A stretch of 64,000 nucleotides of DNA, taken from Alphaproteobacteria bacterium. GTDB taxonomy: Bacteria > Pseudomonadota > Alphaproteobacteria > Rhodobacterales > Rhodobacteraceae. The notes under the pieces are model-generated. The model was not told the origin of the DNA. It worked only from the letters and a program-made list of their open reading frames with translations, and did not search any database. Position 1 is the first letter of the stretch, and each line of letters begins with the position of its first letter. Shown here piece by piece: positions 56,039 through 64,000 of this stretch. Location: the NCBI GenBank assembly GCA_030428355.1, contig JAUIBL010000010.1, positions 1 through 64,000 of the forward strand, written 5' to 3'. The translations under genes were made by a program, and so were the position numbers.

Positions 56039-56683
56039 ATGGTCAAGCTTGACATCATGTCCGACCCGATCTGCCCCTGGTGCTATATCGGAAAGACCAA
56101 TCTCGACCGCGCATTGGCGCAGCGCCCCGACCATCCCTTCCTGATCACATGGCATCCGTTCCAACTGAACCCCGACATGCCGAAAGACGGCATGGACCGC
56201 CGCGCCTATCTCGAGGCGAAGTTCGGCGGCAAGGACGGTGCAGTCCGTGCTTATGCGCCGGTTGTCGAACACGCCGAGAAAGCGGGCCTGAAGATCAACT
56301 TCGAAGCCATTGAAAAAACACCGAATACTCTGGATGCGCATCGCCTGATCCACTGGGCCGGGATCGAAGGCATGCAGAATGCGGTCGTCGATGCGCTGTT
56401 CAACGCCTATTTCGTCGAAGGGCGTGACATCGGCGACACGGACGTCCTTGCCGACATCGCGGACTCTAGCGGCATGGACGCCAGCGTCGTGCTGCGCCTG
56501 CTGTCCACCGACGAAGACCGTGCCGAAATCGTCGAACGCGATGCCGCCGCCCGTGGCATGGGCGTCACATCGGTGCCCACTTTCGTTGTCGCCAGCCAGC
56601 ACGCCGTCCCCGGTGCGCAACCGACCGAGCTGTGGCTGCGCGTGCTCGACGATCTGGCCCAAGGGGCCACGCTCGACGCATGA
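56039..56683 (+). CDS. DsbA-family thioredoxin-fold oxidoreductase (FrnE-like)
   Basis: 214 aa. Active-site SDPICPWCYIGK (CPWC), then WHPFQLNPDMPKDGMDR and GVTSVPTFVV (cis-Pro). No signal peptide, so it is a cytoplasmic FrnE/2-hydroxychromene-carboxylate-isomerase-like DsbA, not a periplasmic Dsb protein. AAAGGAA precedes ATG 56039. Its stop overlaps the ATG of the potassium channel gene, indicating coupling. Confidence 0.9.
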   Translation: MVKLDIMSDPICPWCYIGKTNLDRALAQRPDHPFLITWHPFQLNPDMPKDGMDRRAYLEAKFGGKDGAVRAYAPVVEHAEKAGLKINFEAIEKTPNTLDAHRLIHWAGIEGMQNAVVDALFNAYFVEGRDIGDTDVLADIADSSGMDASVVLRLLSTDEDRAEIVERDAAARGMGVTSVPTFVVASQHAVPGAQPTELWLRVLDDLAQGATLDA

Positions 56684-57048
56684 ACACACCCGTCCGCATT
56701 GCCACTCTTGTCGTGACGCTGCTGGCGATCATCACGGGCGGCACGATCTTCTTTCGCTGGGCCGAAGGCTGGAGCTGGCTCGACTCGTACTTCTTTACAG
56801 TCGTGACCCTGTCGACCGTCGGCTACGGCAATCTCGTTCCGGCAACCGACATCGGCAAGATCGGCACCACCATCTTCATCCTGCTGGGACTGGGTATCTT
56901 CGCCGTCGCGGTTCAACAATTCGGCATGTTCGCCATGCGAAAACGCGAAGAGCACACGGAATGGCTGATCGCCCGCTTTCACGAACCGGACCGCACCGCG
57001 AACACCGACACCGACCCGGTGGATCCGGAGTTACGCGACAAGACCTGA
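56680..57048 (+). CDS. Two-TM potassium channel family protein
   Basis: 122 aa. TM1 (IATLVVTLLAIITGGTIFF), pore helix, selectivity filter TLSTVGYGNLVP, TM2 (IGTTIFILLGLGIFAVAVQQ) and a short cytoplasmic tail. Ion_trans_2 type, would act as a tetramer. No RCK/TrkA domain is attached or adjacent. Translationally coupled (ATGA) to the DsbA-like gene, an odd pairing that may reflect thiol-linked stress response. Confidence 0.87.
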   Translation: MNTPVRIATLVVTLLAIITGGTIFFRWAEGWSWLDSYFFTVVTLSTVGYGNLVPATDIGKIGTTIFILLGLGIFAVAVQQFGMFAMRKREEHTEWLIARFHEPDRTANTDTDPVDPELRDKT

Positions 57049-57113
57049 CGCGATACAGACTGTAACCTCGGGCAGCATGGTGCTACGGCACAGGCAGGTT
57101 ACCCGGAGTCCCC

Positions 57114-58334
57114 ATGTCCACAGCCATGTCGCGTCCAGAGTTCGTCGCCCTGATGGCCATGCTCGCGGCCACGGTCGCGCTGTCCATCGACGCGATGCTT
57201 CCGGCCCTGCCGCAGATCGCCGAGCATCTGTCGCCGGACAACGTCAACAAGGTGCAACTCGTCGTCACCAGCTTTGTCCTTGGTATGGGGCTGGGGACAT
57301 TTGTCACCGGGCCGCTGTCGGATACGTTCGGGCGGAAACAGGTGATGTTGTGGGGATCGGCCTTGTTCATCCTCGGGGCGGTTGTGGCCTCGCAGGCCCA
57401 GTCGCTCGAAGTGCTGCTGGCGGCGCGCATGGTGCAGGGGCTGGGTGCTGCGGGACCGCGCGTCGTGGCGATGGCTGTGATCCGCGATCTCTATGCCGGG
57501 CGGGGCATGGCGCAGATCGTATCCTTCGTGATGATCGTCTTCTCGCTCGTCCCCGCAATCGCGCCGCTGCTCGGGTCCATCGTGATCGACATCTGGGACT
57601 GGCGCGCCGTGTTCTACGGTTTTGTCGGCTTCTCCGCGGTCTCTGCCCTTTGGGTGGCCATCCGTCTGCCCGAAACCCTCGCCCCCGAAAACCGGCGGTC
57701 CCTGCGCATCACCGCGCTGCGCAGCGCCGTGGTCGAGATGTTCGTCCATCCTGTCGTCCGCATCTCCATAGCGGTACAGGCGCTGTCCTTCGGGATGCTC
57801 TTTGCGCTTTTGTCGTCCATCCAGCAGATCTTCGACATCACCTTCGGACGGGCCGAGACCTTTCCGCTTTGGTTCGGCGCGGTCGCCATCGTCGCCGCCT
57901 CGTCCGGCTTTCTGAACGCGCGTCTCGTGATGCGGCTGGGGATGATCTACCTTGTTCGCGCCATGCTGCTGGCGCAGGTGGGTCTGTCCGCCGCGATGAT
58001 CCTTGTCGCGCTGGCGGCCGCAGCGGGCCATGTGTCCAATGGCCTATATTTCGGCGCATTTGTGATCTGGCAGATCTCGCTTTTCTTTCAGGCCGGTATG
58101 ACCATCGGCAACCTCAATGCGATCGCGCAGGAACCGATGGGGCATATCGCAGGCATGGCCGCCAGCGTGATCAGTTCCGTGGCCACCGTGGGTGGCGTGG
58201 CTCTGGCCGTGCCGGTGGGCCTCTTGTTCGACGGCACCCCTTTACCGCTGGCGATCTCGATCTTCCTGCAGGCTGCGGTTGGTCTTGCGCTCATGCGCCT
58301 CATGGCGCGGGTCGATGCGCGGCTGGCACCGTGA
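57114..58334 (+). CDS. Bcr/CflA-type MFS multidrug efflux transporter
   Basis: 406 aa, 12 membrane helices. Motif [21 protein letters not shown] and the drug/H+ antiporter pattern [24 protein letters not shown] are diagnostic of the Bcr/CflA group. Exports drugs or peptides in exchange for protons. The 5' leader carries an inverted repeat GTAACCT...AGGTTAC (57062-57102) that could be an mRNA stem or operator. Confidence 0.88.
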   Translation: MSTAMSRPEFVALMAMLAATVALSIDAMLPALPQIAEHLSPDNVNKVQLVVTSFVLGMGLGTFVTGPLSDTFGRKQVMLWGSALFILGAVVASQAQSLEVLLAARMVQGLGAAGPRVVAMAVIRDLYAGRGMAQIVSFVMIVFSLVPAIAPLLGSIVIDIWDWRAVFYGFVGFSAVSALWVAIRLPETLAPENRRSLRITALRSAVVEMFVHPVVRISIAVQALSFGMLFALLSSIQQIFDITFGRAETFPLWFGAVAIVAASSGFLNARLVMRLGMIYLVRAMLLAQVGLSAAMILVALAAAAGHVSNGLYFGAFVIWQISLFFQAGMTIGNLNAIAQEPMGHIAGMAASVISSVATVGGVALAVPVGLLFDGTPLPLAISIFLQAAVGLALMRLMARVDARLAP

Positions 58335-58371
58335 TACGGTCAGGACCAAGACTTCGGAAAGGACGCGCCCC

Positions 58372-59586
58372 ATGACGAAAATCAAAGTCGACAACCCCAT
58401 CGTTGAAATGGACGGCGATGAAATGACCCGCATCATGTGGGATTTCATCAAGCAGAAACTGATCCTGCCCTATCTCGACATCGACCTGCTGTACTACGAT
58501 CTCGGCATCGAGGAACGCGACCGCACCAACGACCAGATCACCATCGACGCCGCCGAAAAGACCAAAGAGGTCGGCGTCGCCGTCAAATGCGCGACCATCA
58601 CCCCGGACGAGGCCCGGGTCGAAGAGTTTGGCCTCAAACAGATGTGGCGGTCGCCCAATGGCACGATCCGGAACATTCTGGGGGGCGTGATCTTCCGTCA
58701 GCCGATCATCTGCCGCAACGTGCCGCGCCTTGTTCCGGGCTGGACCAAACCCATTGTCGTGGGGCGCCACGCCTTTGGCGATCAGTACAAAGCCACCGAT
58801 TTCAAATTCCCCGGCGCGGGCAAGCTGACGATGAAATTCGTGGGCGAAGACGGCACGGTGATCGAACGCGATGTCTATGACGCGCCGTCGGCGGGCGTGT
58901 TCATGTCGATGTACAACCTTGACGCCTCGATCCGCGATTTCGCCCGCGCGTCGTTCAATTACGGTCTGAACCTTGGCTGGCCGGTCTACCTGTCCACCAA
59001 GAACACCATTCTGAAACAATATGATGGCCGCTTCATCGAGATCTTCGCGGACATCTTCGAGGCGGAATTCAAAGACGCCTTCGAGGCCAAGGGCATCGAA
59101 TACCAGCACCGCCTGATCGACGACATGGTGGCCTCGGCCCTGAAATGGTCGGGTGGCTTTGTCTGGGCCTGCAAGAACTACGATGGCGACGTGCAGTCCG
59201 ACACCGTGGCGCAGGGCTTTGGATCGCTGGGCATGATGTCGTCGGTGCTTATGACCCCCGATGGCAAGATCGTCGAGGCCGAGGCCGCCCATGGCACCGT
59301 CACGCGCCACTACCGCCAGCATCAGGCGGGCGAACAGACCTCCACCAACTCCATCGCATCGATCTACGCCTGGACCGGCGCGCTCAAGCACCGCGCCAAG
59401 CTGGACGAGAACATCAGCCTGCGCGCCTTTGCCGAAACGCTCGAACGGGTCGTCGTGGAAACGGTCGAGGCCGGGTACATGACCAAGGATCTCGCCTTGC
59501 TGGTCGGACCACAGCAAAGCTGGTTGACCACGATGGGTTTCCTCGAAAAGCTGGATGAACGGTTGAACGCAGCTTTGACAGGGTAA
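58372..59586 (+). CDS. icd: NADP-dependent isocitrate dehydrogenase (eukaryote-like type)
   Basis: 404 aa, the dimeric class [24 protein letters not shown], the substrate Ser/Arg loop [51 protein letters not shown] and [12 protein letters not shown] are present. Oxidises isocitrate to 2-oxoglutarate in the TCA cycle. AAAGGA precedes ATG 58372. Confidence 0.96.
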   Translation: MTKIKVDNPIVEMDGDEMTRIMWDFIKQKLILPYLDIDLLYYDLGIEERDRTNDQITIDAAEKTKEVGVAVKCATITPDEARVEEFGLKQMWRSPNGTIRNILGGVIFRQPIICRNVPRLVPGWTKPIVVGRHAFGDQYKATDFKFPGAGKLTMKFVGEDGTVIERDVYDAPSAGVFMSMYNLDASIRDFARASFNYGLNLGWPVYLSTKNTILKQYDGRFIEIFADIFEAEFKDAFEAKGIEYQHRLIDDMVASALKWSGGFVWACKNYDGDVQSDTVAQGFGSLGMMSSVLMTPDGKIVEAEAAHGTVTRHYRQHQAGEQTSTNSIASIYAWTGALKHRAKLDENISLRAFAETLERVVVETVEAGYMTKDLALLVGPQQSWLTTMGFLEKLDERLNAALTG

Positions 59587-59591
59587 GAACG

Positions 59592-60416
59592 ATGCGGTGG
59601 TTGGCGGTCCTTCTCTTTCTGGCAACCCCGCTCTGGGCACAGACCTATCCCGACTATGACCGCACGACGATCACCGATCGCGCAGACCTTCTGACCGATG
59701 CGCAGGAGGTTGCGCTGGATGCCCGGCTGGAGGGTTTGCGGCGCGACACCGGGATCGAATTCGCGGTTCTGACCCTGCGCTCGCAAGCGCCCTATGCGCC
59801 CGCGCAATCGCTCGAGGATTTTGCAACGGGCCTCTTCAACCACTGGGGCATCGGCAACGCCACCCGCAATGACGGCATCCTTGTGCTGGTCCTGTCCGAG
59901 GACCGCGCCATGCGGATCGAACTGGGCGCAGGCTATGCCCGCGACTGGGACCGGGTGTCGCGCAATGTGATCAACCGTTCCTTCCTGCCGGCGTTCGAAC
60001 AGGGGGACTACGCCAAAGGGATCATCGACGGGGTCGAAGACGTGATCGCCTCCATCGCCCTGCCGTTCTCGGAAGGCTCTGACGCACCCGCGTCCGACGG
60101 GGAATTCACGCCGTGGATGGTCTTCGTTGCGGTCATGGGGGCGCTGCTGATCTCCGCACGCCGGTTTTTCGGTGATCTTCTGACCCGGTTTCAAAGCTGC
60201 CCCAATTGCGGCTACCGCGCCCTGAGCCGAACCCGTAAAACGCTGCGCCGCGCCACACGGTCAAGCGAGGGCAGCGGCGAGGTCATCACCCGCTGCAGCC
60301 AGTGCAGCTACCGCGACGTGCGGACCTTCACGGTGCCTCGGATTTCATCATCCTCGTCGCGTGGCAGCTTTGGCGGTGGGCGATCCGGCGGCGGAGGCGC
60401 ATCGGGACGCTGGTAA
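59592..60416 (+). CDS. TPM-domain protein with C-terminal zinc-ribbon and Gly/Ser tail
   Basis: 274 aa. Signal peptide (RWLAVLLFLATPLWA), TPM/YgcG domain (ITDRADLLTDAQEVALDARLEGLRRDTGIEFAVLTL; NDGILVLVLSEDRAMRIELGAGY), a membrane helix (PWMVFVAVMGALLIS), then two CxxC pairs (CPNCGYRAL and CSQCSYRD) and the tail GSFGGGRSGGGGASGRW common in this family. Five nt after icd, so likely co-transcribed. Function unknown; related proteins take part in membrane-protein repair. Confidence 0.85.
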   Translation: MRWLAVLLFLATPLWAQTYPDYDRTTITDRADLLTDAQEVALDARLEGLRRDTGIEFAVLTLRSQAPYAPAQSLEDFATGLFNHWGIGNATRNDGILVLVLSEDRAMRIELGAGYARDWDRVSRNVINRSFLPAFEQGDYAKGIIDGVEDVIASIALPFSEGSDAPASDGEFTPWMVFVAVMGALLISARRFFGDLLTRFQSCPNCGYRALSRTRKTLRRATRSSEGSGEVITRCSQCSYRDVRTFTVPRISSSSSRGSFGGGRSGGGGASGRW

Positions 60417-60454
60417 GCCTTGACTTGCTCAATTTATGTCATAATTGCTGACCT

Positions 60455-61075
60455 ATGTTTCTGCTCAGCAAACCACCCGCCGACCGACACACGCCGCTTG
60501 AGGACCTTCAGGGCATCCTGATCGGGGCCACCCTTGTGGCGCTGGCCATCCAGTTCCTGTCTCAGGCCAATCTGCTGACCGGCCAGATCGCGGGGCTGGC
60601 GCTTGTGACCAGCTACGCAACCGATTGGCCCTTCGGCGCGATCTTCTTCGTCCTGAACCTGCCCTTCTACATCCTTGCGGTGCACCAGCTTGGCTGGACC
60701 TTCACGCTCAAGACCTTTGCCGCTGTGGCGCTGATGTCCACGATCTCCGAACTCCTCCCCTATGTCCTGACGCTCGACATGGTCCATCCCTCGCTGGCCG
60801 CCGTGCTGGGCGGTGTGCTGGCGGGGATCGGTCTCTTGTCTCTGTTCCGGCACGGGGCGACGCTGGGCGGGGTCGGCGTTGTGGCACTGTGGCTGCAGGA
60901 CACACGGGGCATTCAGGCGGGCAACACGCAGCTTCTGTTCGATGCGGTTGTTTTCGGTCTCGCCTTCTTGGTTTTGCCGACCCCTGTGGTTCTCTGGTCG
61001 CTTGTGGGGGCGGTCATTCTCAACATGATCGTCACCGTGAACCACCGCCGGGATCGCTACGTGGCCCGGTCCTGA
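60455..61075 (+). CDS. YitT family membrane protein
   Basis: 206 aa, five to six membrane helices. LEDLQGILIGATLVALAIQFLSQANLLTGQIAGLALV and FVLNLPFYILAVHQLGWTFTLKTFAAVAL are typical YitT_membrane features; the C-terminal DUF2179 domain of longer relatives is absent. Transport role is suspected for the family but unproved. Confidence 0.87.
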   Translation: MFLLSKPPADRHTPLEDLQGILIGATLVALAIQFLSQANLLTGQIAGLALVTSYATDWPFGAIFFVLNLPFYILAVHQLGWTFTLKTFAAVALMSTISELLPYVLTLDMVHPSLAAVLGGVLAGIGLLSLFRHGATLGGVGVVALWLQDTRGIQAGNTQLLFDAVVFGLAFLVLPTPVVLWSLVGAVILNMIVTVNHRRDRYVARS

Positions 61076-61166
61076 GCACTTCTGCCTAGAAAACAGTCAA
61101 AAACGACACTCTGTCGCAATCAGCACAGATTGCACGCCCGGCTGAAGGCAGCGTCTCCCTAGCAAC

Positions 61167-61262
61167 ATGGAGATGCGGATGCGCGGCGATCGCCCTGCCC
61201 TGACACTGGTTCTGCGCACGATCGGCGCACGTCGGGGACGCGCGGCGCGCGGTCGTCCCTGA
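61167..61262 (+). CDS. Possible short arginine-rich leader ORF (31 or 27 aa)
   Basis: Frame ATG 61167 to TGA 61260-61262. The third in-frame ATG (61179) has GGAG 6 nt upstream, giving MRGDRPALTLVLRTIGAR followed by an Arg/Gly/Ala tail. It ends one nucleotide into a perfect hairpin GATCGGA-TTG-TCCGATC (61261-61277) just before the MttB-like gene. A leader peptide with attenuation is possible, but composition alone could produce this frame. Confidence 0.3.
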   Translation: MEMRMRGDRPALTLVLRTIGARRGRAARGRP

Positions 61263-61310
61263 TCGGATTGTCCGATCCACCCCAGCATCCCCTTATCCAA
61301 GAGACAACCC

Positions 61311-62846
61311 ATGACCGATCTGTCCCCCCGTCGCGCCGGTGGCCGTGCTGCCCGCCGTGAGGCCCGTACCAACCCGCTTGCCGACAACCTCCGCCCGATC
61401 CGCGCCGGCATGTCCGGCGGCCGCTACGAACCGCTCACCCCGTCGGATATGGAGCGCATCCACAATGCGGCCCTGACCGCACTGGAAGAGATCGGTCTGT
61501 CCGAGGCCCCCGCGTCGGGCATCGAGATCATGACCAAGGCCGGAGCTGTCCTTGGCGACGATGGCCGCATCCGGTTCCCCCGCGCGCTGGTCGAGGACAT
61601 GCTGGCCCTGACCAACCGGCAGGTCACGCTTTGCGGGCGCGATCCGCTCTACGATCTGGACCTCTCGGGCACCCGCGTGCACTACGGCACCGCCGGGGCT
61701 GCGGTGCATATGGTGGATGTGGACACCGGCAACTACCGTGAAAGCACGGTGCAGGATCTGCACGACGCCGCCCGCATCGCCGACCAACTGGACAACATCC
61801 ACTTCCTGCAGCGTCCCATGGTGGCGCGGGATATTCCCGACAACAGGGAAATGGACCTCAACACCATCTATGCCTGCTGTTCGGGCACCTACAAACACGT
61901 GGGCGTGTCCTTTACCGAACCGTCCTTCGTGCCCGATGCGTTTGAACTCTTGCACCTGATCGCAGGCGGCGAAGACGCGTGGCGCGCGCGGCCCTTCGTG
62001 TCGAACTCGAACTGCTTCGTCGTCCCGCCGATGAAATTCGCCACCGAAGCCTGTCAGGTCATGGAGGCCTGCATCCGCGGCGGCATGCCCGTTCTGCTGC
62101 TCAGCGCCGGTCAGGCCGGGGCCACAGCCCCCGCCTCCATCGCAGGGGCCATCGTGCAGGCGGTTGCGGAATGTCTGGCAGGCGTTGTCTATGTCAACGC
62201 CATGGCGCCGGGCCATCCGGTGATCTTTGGCACCTGGCCCTTCGTGTCGGACTTGCGCACCGGCGCGATGTCCGGTGGATCGGGCGAACAGGCGCTGCTG
62301 ACCGCAGGCTGCGCGCAGATGCACCGCTACTACGGCGTCTGCGGCGGCGCGGCAGCGGGCATTGCCGATGCCAAACTGCCCGACATGCAGGCCGGATGGG
62401 AGCAGATGTGCTCCAACGTGATGGCGGGTCTCTCGGGCCTCAACATGGTCTACGAGGCAGCAGGCATGCATGCATCGCTTCTCGGCTTTTGTCACGAGAG
62501 CCTGATCCTGGGCGATGACCTCATCGGTCAGGCGCTGCGCTGCGTGCGCGGAATCGAAGTGACCGAGGACGACCTCAGCCTCGACGTCATGCGCGCCACC
62601 TGCCTCGGCGGGCCGGGCCACTACTTGGGCAGCGATGACACGCTGAACCGGATGCAGCGCGACTACGTTTACCCGGTTCTGGGCAACCGCGCGTCGCCCA
62701 AGGAATGGGTCGAACAGGGCCAGCCGATCCTCGTGGAAAAGGCAACCGAGCGGAAGGAGATGATCCTATCGAAACCCGCGCGTGCCCGGTTTGCGCCCGA
62801 TGTCGATGCCGCGATCCGCAGCCGTTTCAATATTCACCTGAATTGA
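61311..62846 (+). CDS. MttB-family (non-pyrrolysine) trimethylamine/betaine methyltransferase-like protein
   Basis: 511 aa. Family blocks YGTAGAAVHMVD, DNIHFLQRPMVARDIP, MPVLLLSAGQAGATAPASIAGAIVQAVAE and MSGGSGEQALLTAGCAQMHRYYG define the MttB superfamily. There is no in-frame TAG, so it lacks pyrrolysine; such members include glycine betaine:corrinoid methyltransferase. An Arg-rich N-terminus of about 30 residues precedes homology. No corrinoid protein gene is adjacent, so methyl acceptor and substrate are open. Roseobacters carry several such paralogues. Confidence 0.87.
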   Translation: MTDLSPRRAGGRAARREARTNPLADNLRPIRAGMSGGRYEPLTPSDMERIHNAALTALEEIGLSEAPASGIEIMTKAGAVLGDDGRIRFPRALVEDMLALTNRQVTLCGRDPLYDLDLSGTRVHYGTAGAAVHMVDVDTGNYRESTVQDLHDAARIADQLDNIHFLQRPMVARDIPDNREMDLNTIYACCSGTYKHVGVSFTEPSFVPDAFELLHLIAGGEDAWRARPFVSNSNCFVVPPMKFATEACQVMEACIRGGMPVLLLSAGQAGATAPASIAGAIVQAVAECLAGVVYVNAMAPGHPVIFGTWPFVSDLRTGAMSGGSGEQALLTAGCAQMHRYYGVCGGAAAGIADAKLPDMQAGWEQMCSNVMAGLSGLNMVYEAAGMHASLLGFCHESLILGDDLIGQALRCVRGIEVTEDDLSLDVMRATCLGGPGHYLGSDDTLNRMQRDYVYPVLGNRASPKEWVEQGQPILVEKATERKEMILSKPARARFAPDVDAAIRSRFNIHLN

Positions 62847-62855
62847 TCTTTTTGC

Positions 62856-62885
62856 GCCACCGAAGGGCTGGTCCCTTTGGTGGCA
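62856..62885 (+). terminator. Hairpin downstream of the MttB-like gene
   Basis: GCCACCGAAGGG and CCCTTTGGTGGC form a 12-bp stem with one G-T pair around a short loop, directly after the methyltransferase stop. T-rich sequence lies on the 5' side rather than the 3' side, so its efficiency as a plus-strand terminator is doubtful. Confidence 0.45.
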
Positions 62886-62921
62886 ATCGGCCATGTAGAT
62901 CGCACCCTACCGGAGATCGCC

Positions 62922-63251
62922 ATGCCCTATGTCATTCTCATGCTCGCCGTGCTGGCCGAAACCATCGGCACCACTGCCCTGCAGGCCAGCCAGCAATTCA
63001 GCCGCCCGCTGCCCTCGGTCATTGTGGTCGTGGCTTATGGCGTCGCGTTCTACCTTCTGGCCATCGCACTCAAGACCTTTCCGGTGGGTATCGCTTATGC
63101 CATGTGGTCGGGGATGGGGATCGTGTTCATTGCGGTCATCGGCTTTGCCGCCTTCGGACAGAAGCTCGATCTGGCGGCAATCCTCGGGATTGCGCTGATC
63201 ATGGCGGGGATCATCGTGATCAACCTCTTCTCGGGCACCGCAACCCACTGA
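62922..63251 (+). CDS. SMR-family quaternary ammonium/multidrug efflux protein
   Basis: 109 aa, four membrane helices, the normal SMR length. The essential Glu lies in LMLAVLAETIGTTALQAS, with GIAYAMWSGMGIVFI carrying the conserved Tyr and Trp. Functions as a dimer exchanging cations (quaternary amines, guanidinium) for protons. GGAG precedes ATG 62922; the 15 upstream codons are not used. Confidence 0.92.
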   Translation: MPYVILMLAVLAETIGTTALQASQQFSRPLPSVIVVVAYGVAFYLLAIALKTFPVGIAYAMWSGMGIVFIAVIGFAAFGQKLDLAAILGIALIMAGIIVINLFSGTATH

Positions 63252-63254
63252 AAA

Positions 63255-63281
63255 ACGCGCACCGGTCAGACCGATGCGCGT
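63255..63281. terminator. Bidirectional terminator between SMR and barrel genes
   Basis: ACGCGCACCGGT-CAG-ACCGATGCGCGT, a 12-position stem with one mismatch. Preceded on the plus strand by AAAAA, which gives a T-run for the minus-strand barrel gene; the plus side has only CTTC. Lies between convergent genes. Confidence 0.75.
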
Positions 63282-63305
63282 CTTCATGCCTGACGAACGC
63301 AGGGC

Positions 63306-63890
63306 TCAGAACCGGAAGCTGCCCCGGATCGACACGGTATCCGCATCGACATCGACGCCGGTGCCGTCGAAATCGTCAAAGCGATGGGCCAGGTATTCGC
63401 CGCCGACGGTGAACTGTTCGGTCACCTTGTATTCCACGCCCAAGCCACCGACGATCCCGGTGTCATCGCCGATATTGGTGCTCATTTGCGCCGCACCCAC
63501 GGTGCCGTAGACCAGCGTCCGGCCAAGGTCATAGCCGCCGCGAAGTTTCGCCCGCAGCACGTCGTCGACCTCGATCCCACCCAGTTCGATGTCCTCGCCG
63601 GTCTGGTAATCAAGCTCACCGCCGACAACGAACTGACCGAAATCGTAATCATAGCCACCGTGGATGCCAAAGACGCCTTCGCTGTCGTCCAGACCGCCAT
63701 CCGCGTCCGCCGACAGATTGCCCAGGCTCAGACCGCCATAGGCGCCGGTCCAGTCGCCGCCCATCTGAACCGGGGCGACCGTTACCGGCTCCACAATCAT
63801 GGGTTCGGCCGGAGCCGGATCAGCGCTGCCCGCATAGGTCGAGGTTGCTGCGGTGGCCACAAGGGCCGTTCCAAGCAGAATGCGTTTCAT
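63306..63890 (-). CDS. Outer-membrane beta-barrel protein
   Basis: 194 aa. Signal peptide MKRILLGTALVATAATSTYA, a Pro/Val-rich linker (PAEPMIVEPVTVAPV), then eight alternating strands with aromatic ends (WTGAYGGLSLGN, FGIHGGYDYDFGQFVVGGELDYQ, VLRAKLRGGYDLGRTLVYGTVG, GVEYKVTEQFTVGGEYLAHRF) ending in SIRGSFRF, a C-terminal Phe barrel signal. OmpA/Omp25-like porin-family fold. AAGGA precedes ATG 63890. Confidence 0.88.
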   Translation of the reverse strand: MKRILLGTALVATAATSTYAGSADPAPAEPMIVEPVTVAPVQMGGDWTGAYGGLSLGNLSADADGGLDDSEGVFGIHGGYDYDFGQFVVGGELDYQTGEDIELGGIEVDDVLRAKLRGGYDLGRTLVYGTVGAAQMSTNIGDDTGIVGGLGVEYKVTEQFTVGGEYLAHRFDDFDGTGVDVDADTVSIRGSFRF

Positions 63891-64000
63891 GAGGAGAGTT
63901 CCTTTCTCGTTTGCCTCAGTCGTCGCGACGGGCACAGGTCATGCCCGCCGCGCTGTTGTCTCAACGTCGGCAGCCTTGATCCCGTTTCAACGCGATGGGC

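Noticed and set aside
61311-62846. Pyrrolysine-containing trimethylamine methyltransferase
   Set aside because: The frame has no internal TAG and no pyl or corrinoid-protein genes are present, so it is a non-pyrrolysine MttB homologue.

Overview
This window looks like chromosomal DNA of a marine Rhodobacteraceae (roseobacter-type alphaproteobacterium). It has uniformly high GC with strong GC3 bias. Typical gene sets of that family are present: yicC-gmk-gamma carbonic anhydrase, rpsB-tsf, a pstSCAB-phoUB operon with DUF3333-type PstA, a PAS_5-type protein, class II DAHP synthase, and a 3-hydroxybutyrate dehydrogenase beside a patatin. There is no rRNA, CRISPR array, prophage, insertion sequence or plasmid maintenance module. 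I read it as a stable chromosomal stretch of metabolic and regulatory genes.

Layout. 1-5.4 kb: a small 'virulence factor' domain protein, a Ppx/GppA phosphatase, aroQ, and a DapA-like / hydantoinase / hydantoin racemase operon. 5.4-8.2 kb: a glycine-betaine-demethylase-type Rieske oxygenase and its reductase, then tRNA-Asn. 8.3-11.2 kb: an MBL hydrolase divergent from an EnvZ-like kinase, and a thioesterase. 11.2-15.4 kb: a three-gene signalling cassette (NarL-type regulator, FIST protein, hybrid kinase). 15.5-21.1 kb: a branched-chain-type ABC transporter with a small exported protein inserted in the operon. 21.4-29.8 kb: a PQQ-type sugar dehydrogenase, a CDF exporter, a DMT transporter, an amt gene split by an in-frame amber codon, an unknown protein, a GlxA/AraC regulator, DAHP synthase and a PAS protein. 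29.9-36.4 kb: yicC, gmk, gamma-CA, HupE, rpsB-tsf and a LuxR solo. 36.8-44.3 kb: the Pho system behind a three-unit Pho box, with phoR convergent and membrane-segment-free. 44.3-51 kb: a PLP lyase, pseudouridine catabolism, DUF502, a Ca/Na antiporter, a patatin and 3-hydroxybutyrate dehydrogenase. 51.2-63.9 kb: a candidate sRNA, a YejA-like binding protein, a tiny entericidin-like lipoprotein, an XRE-cupin regulator with an acyl-CoA synthetase, a DsbA/FrnE protein, a K+ channel, a Bcr-type MFS pump, icd, a TPM protein, YitT, an MttB-family methyltransferase, an SMR pump and an outer-membrane barrel.

Methylated-amine and one-carbon metabolism recurs: betaine-type demethylase, MttB-like methyltransferase, GbdR-like regulator, and a hybrid kinase/NarL pair resembling FlhSR/RfdRS as well as NosP/NahK. 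That link is inference. The most useful observations beyond routine annotation are: a candidate sRNA with its own promoter and terminator (51.27-51.38 kb), three copies of a paired-hairpin repeat lying between convergent genes, the interrupted amt, exact direct repeats around the betaine demethylase start, a perfect CtrA box, a Pho box with 11-bp periodicity, and two very short coding regions.
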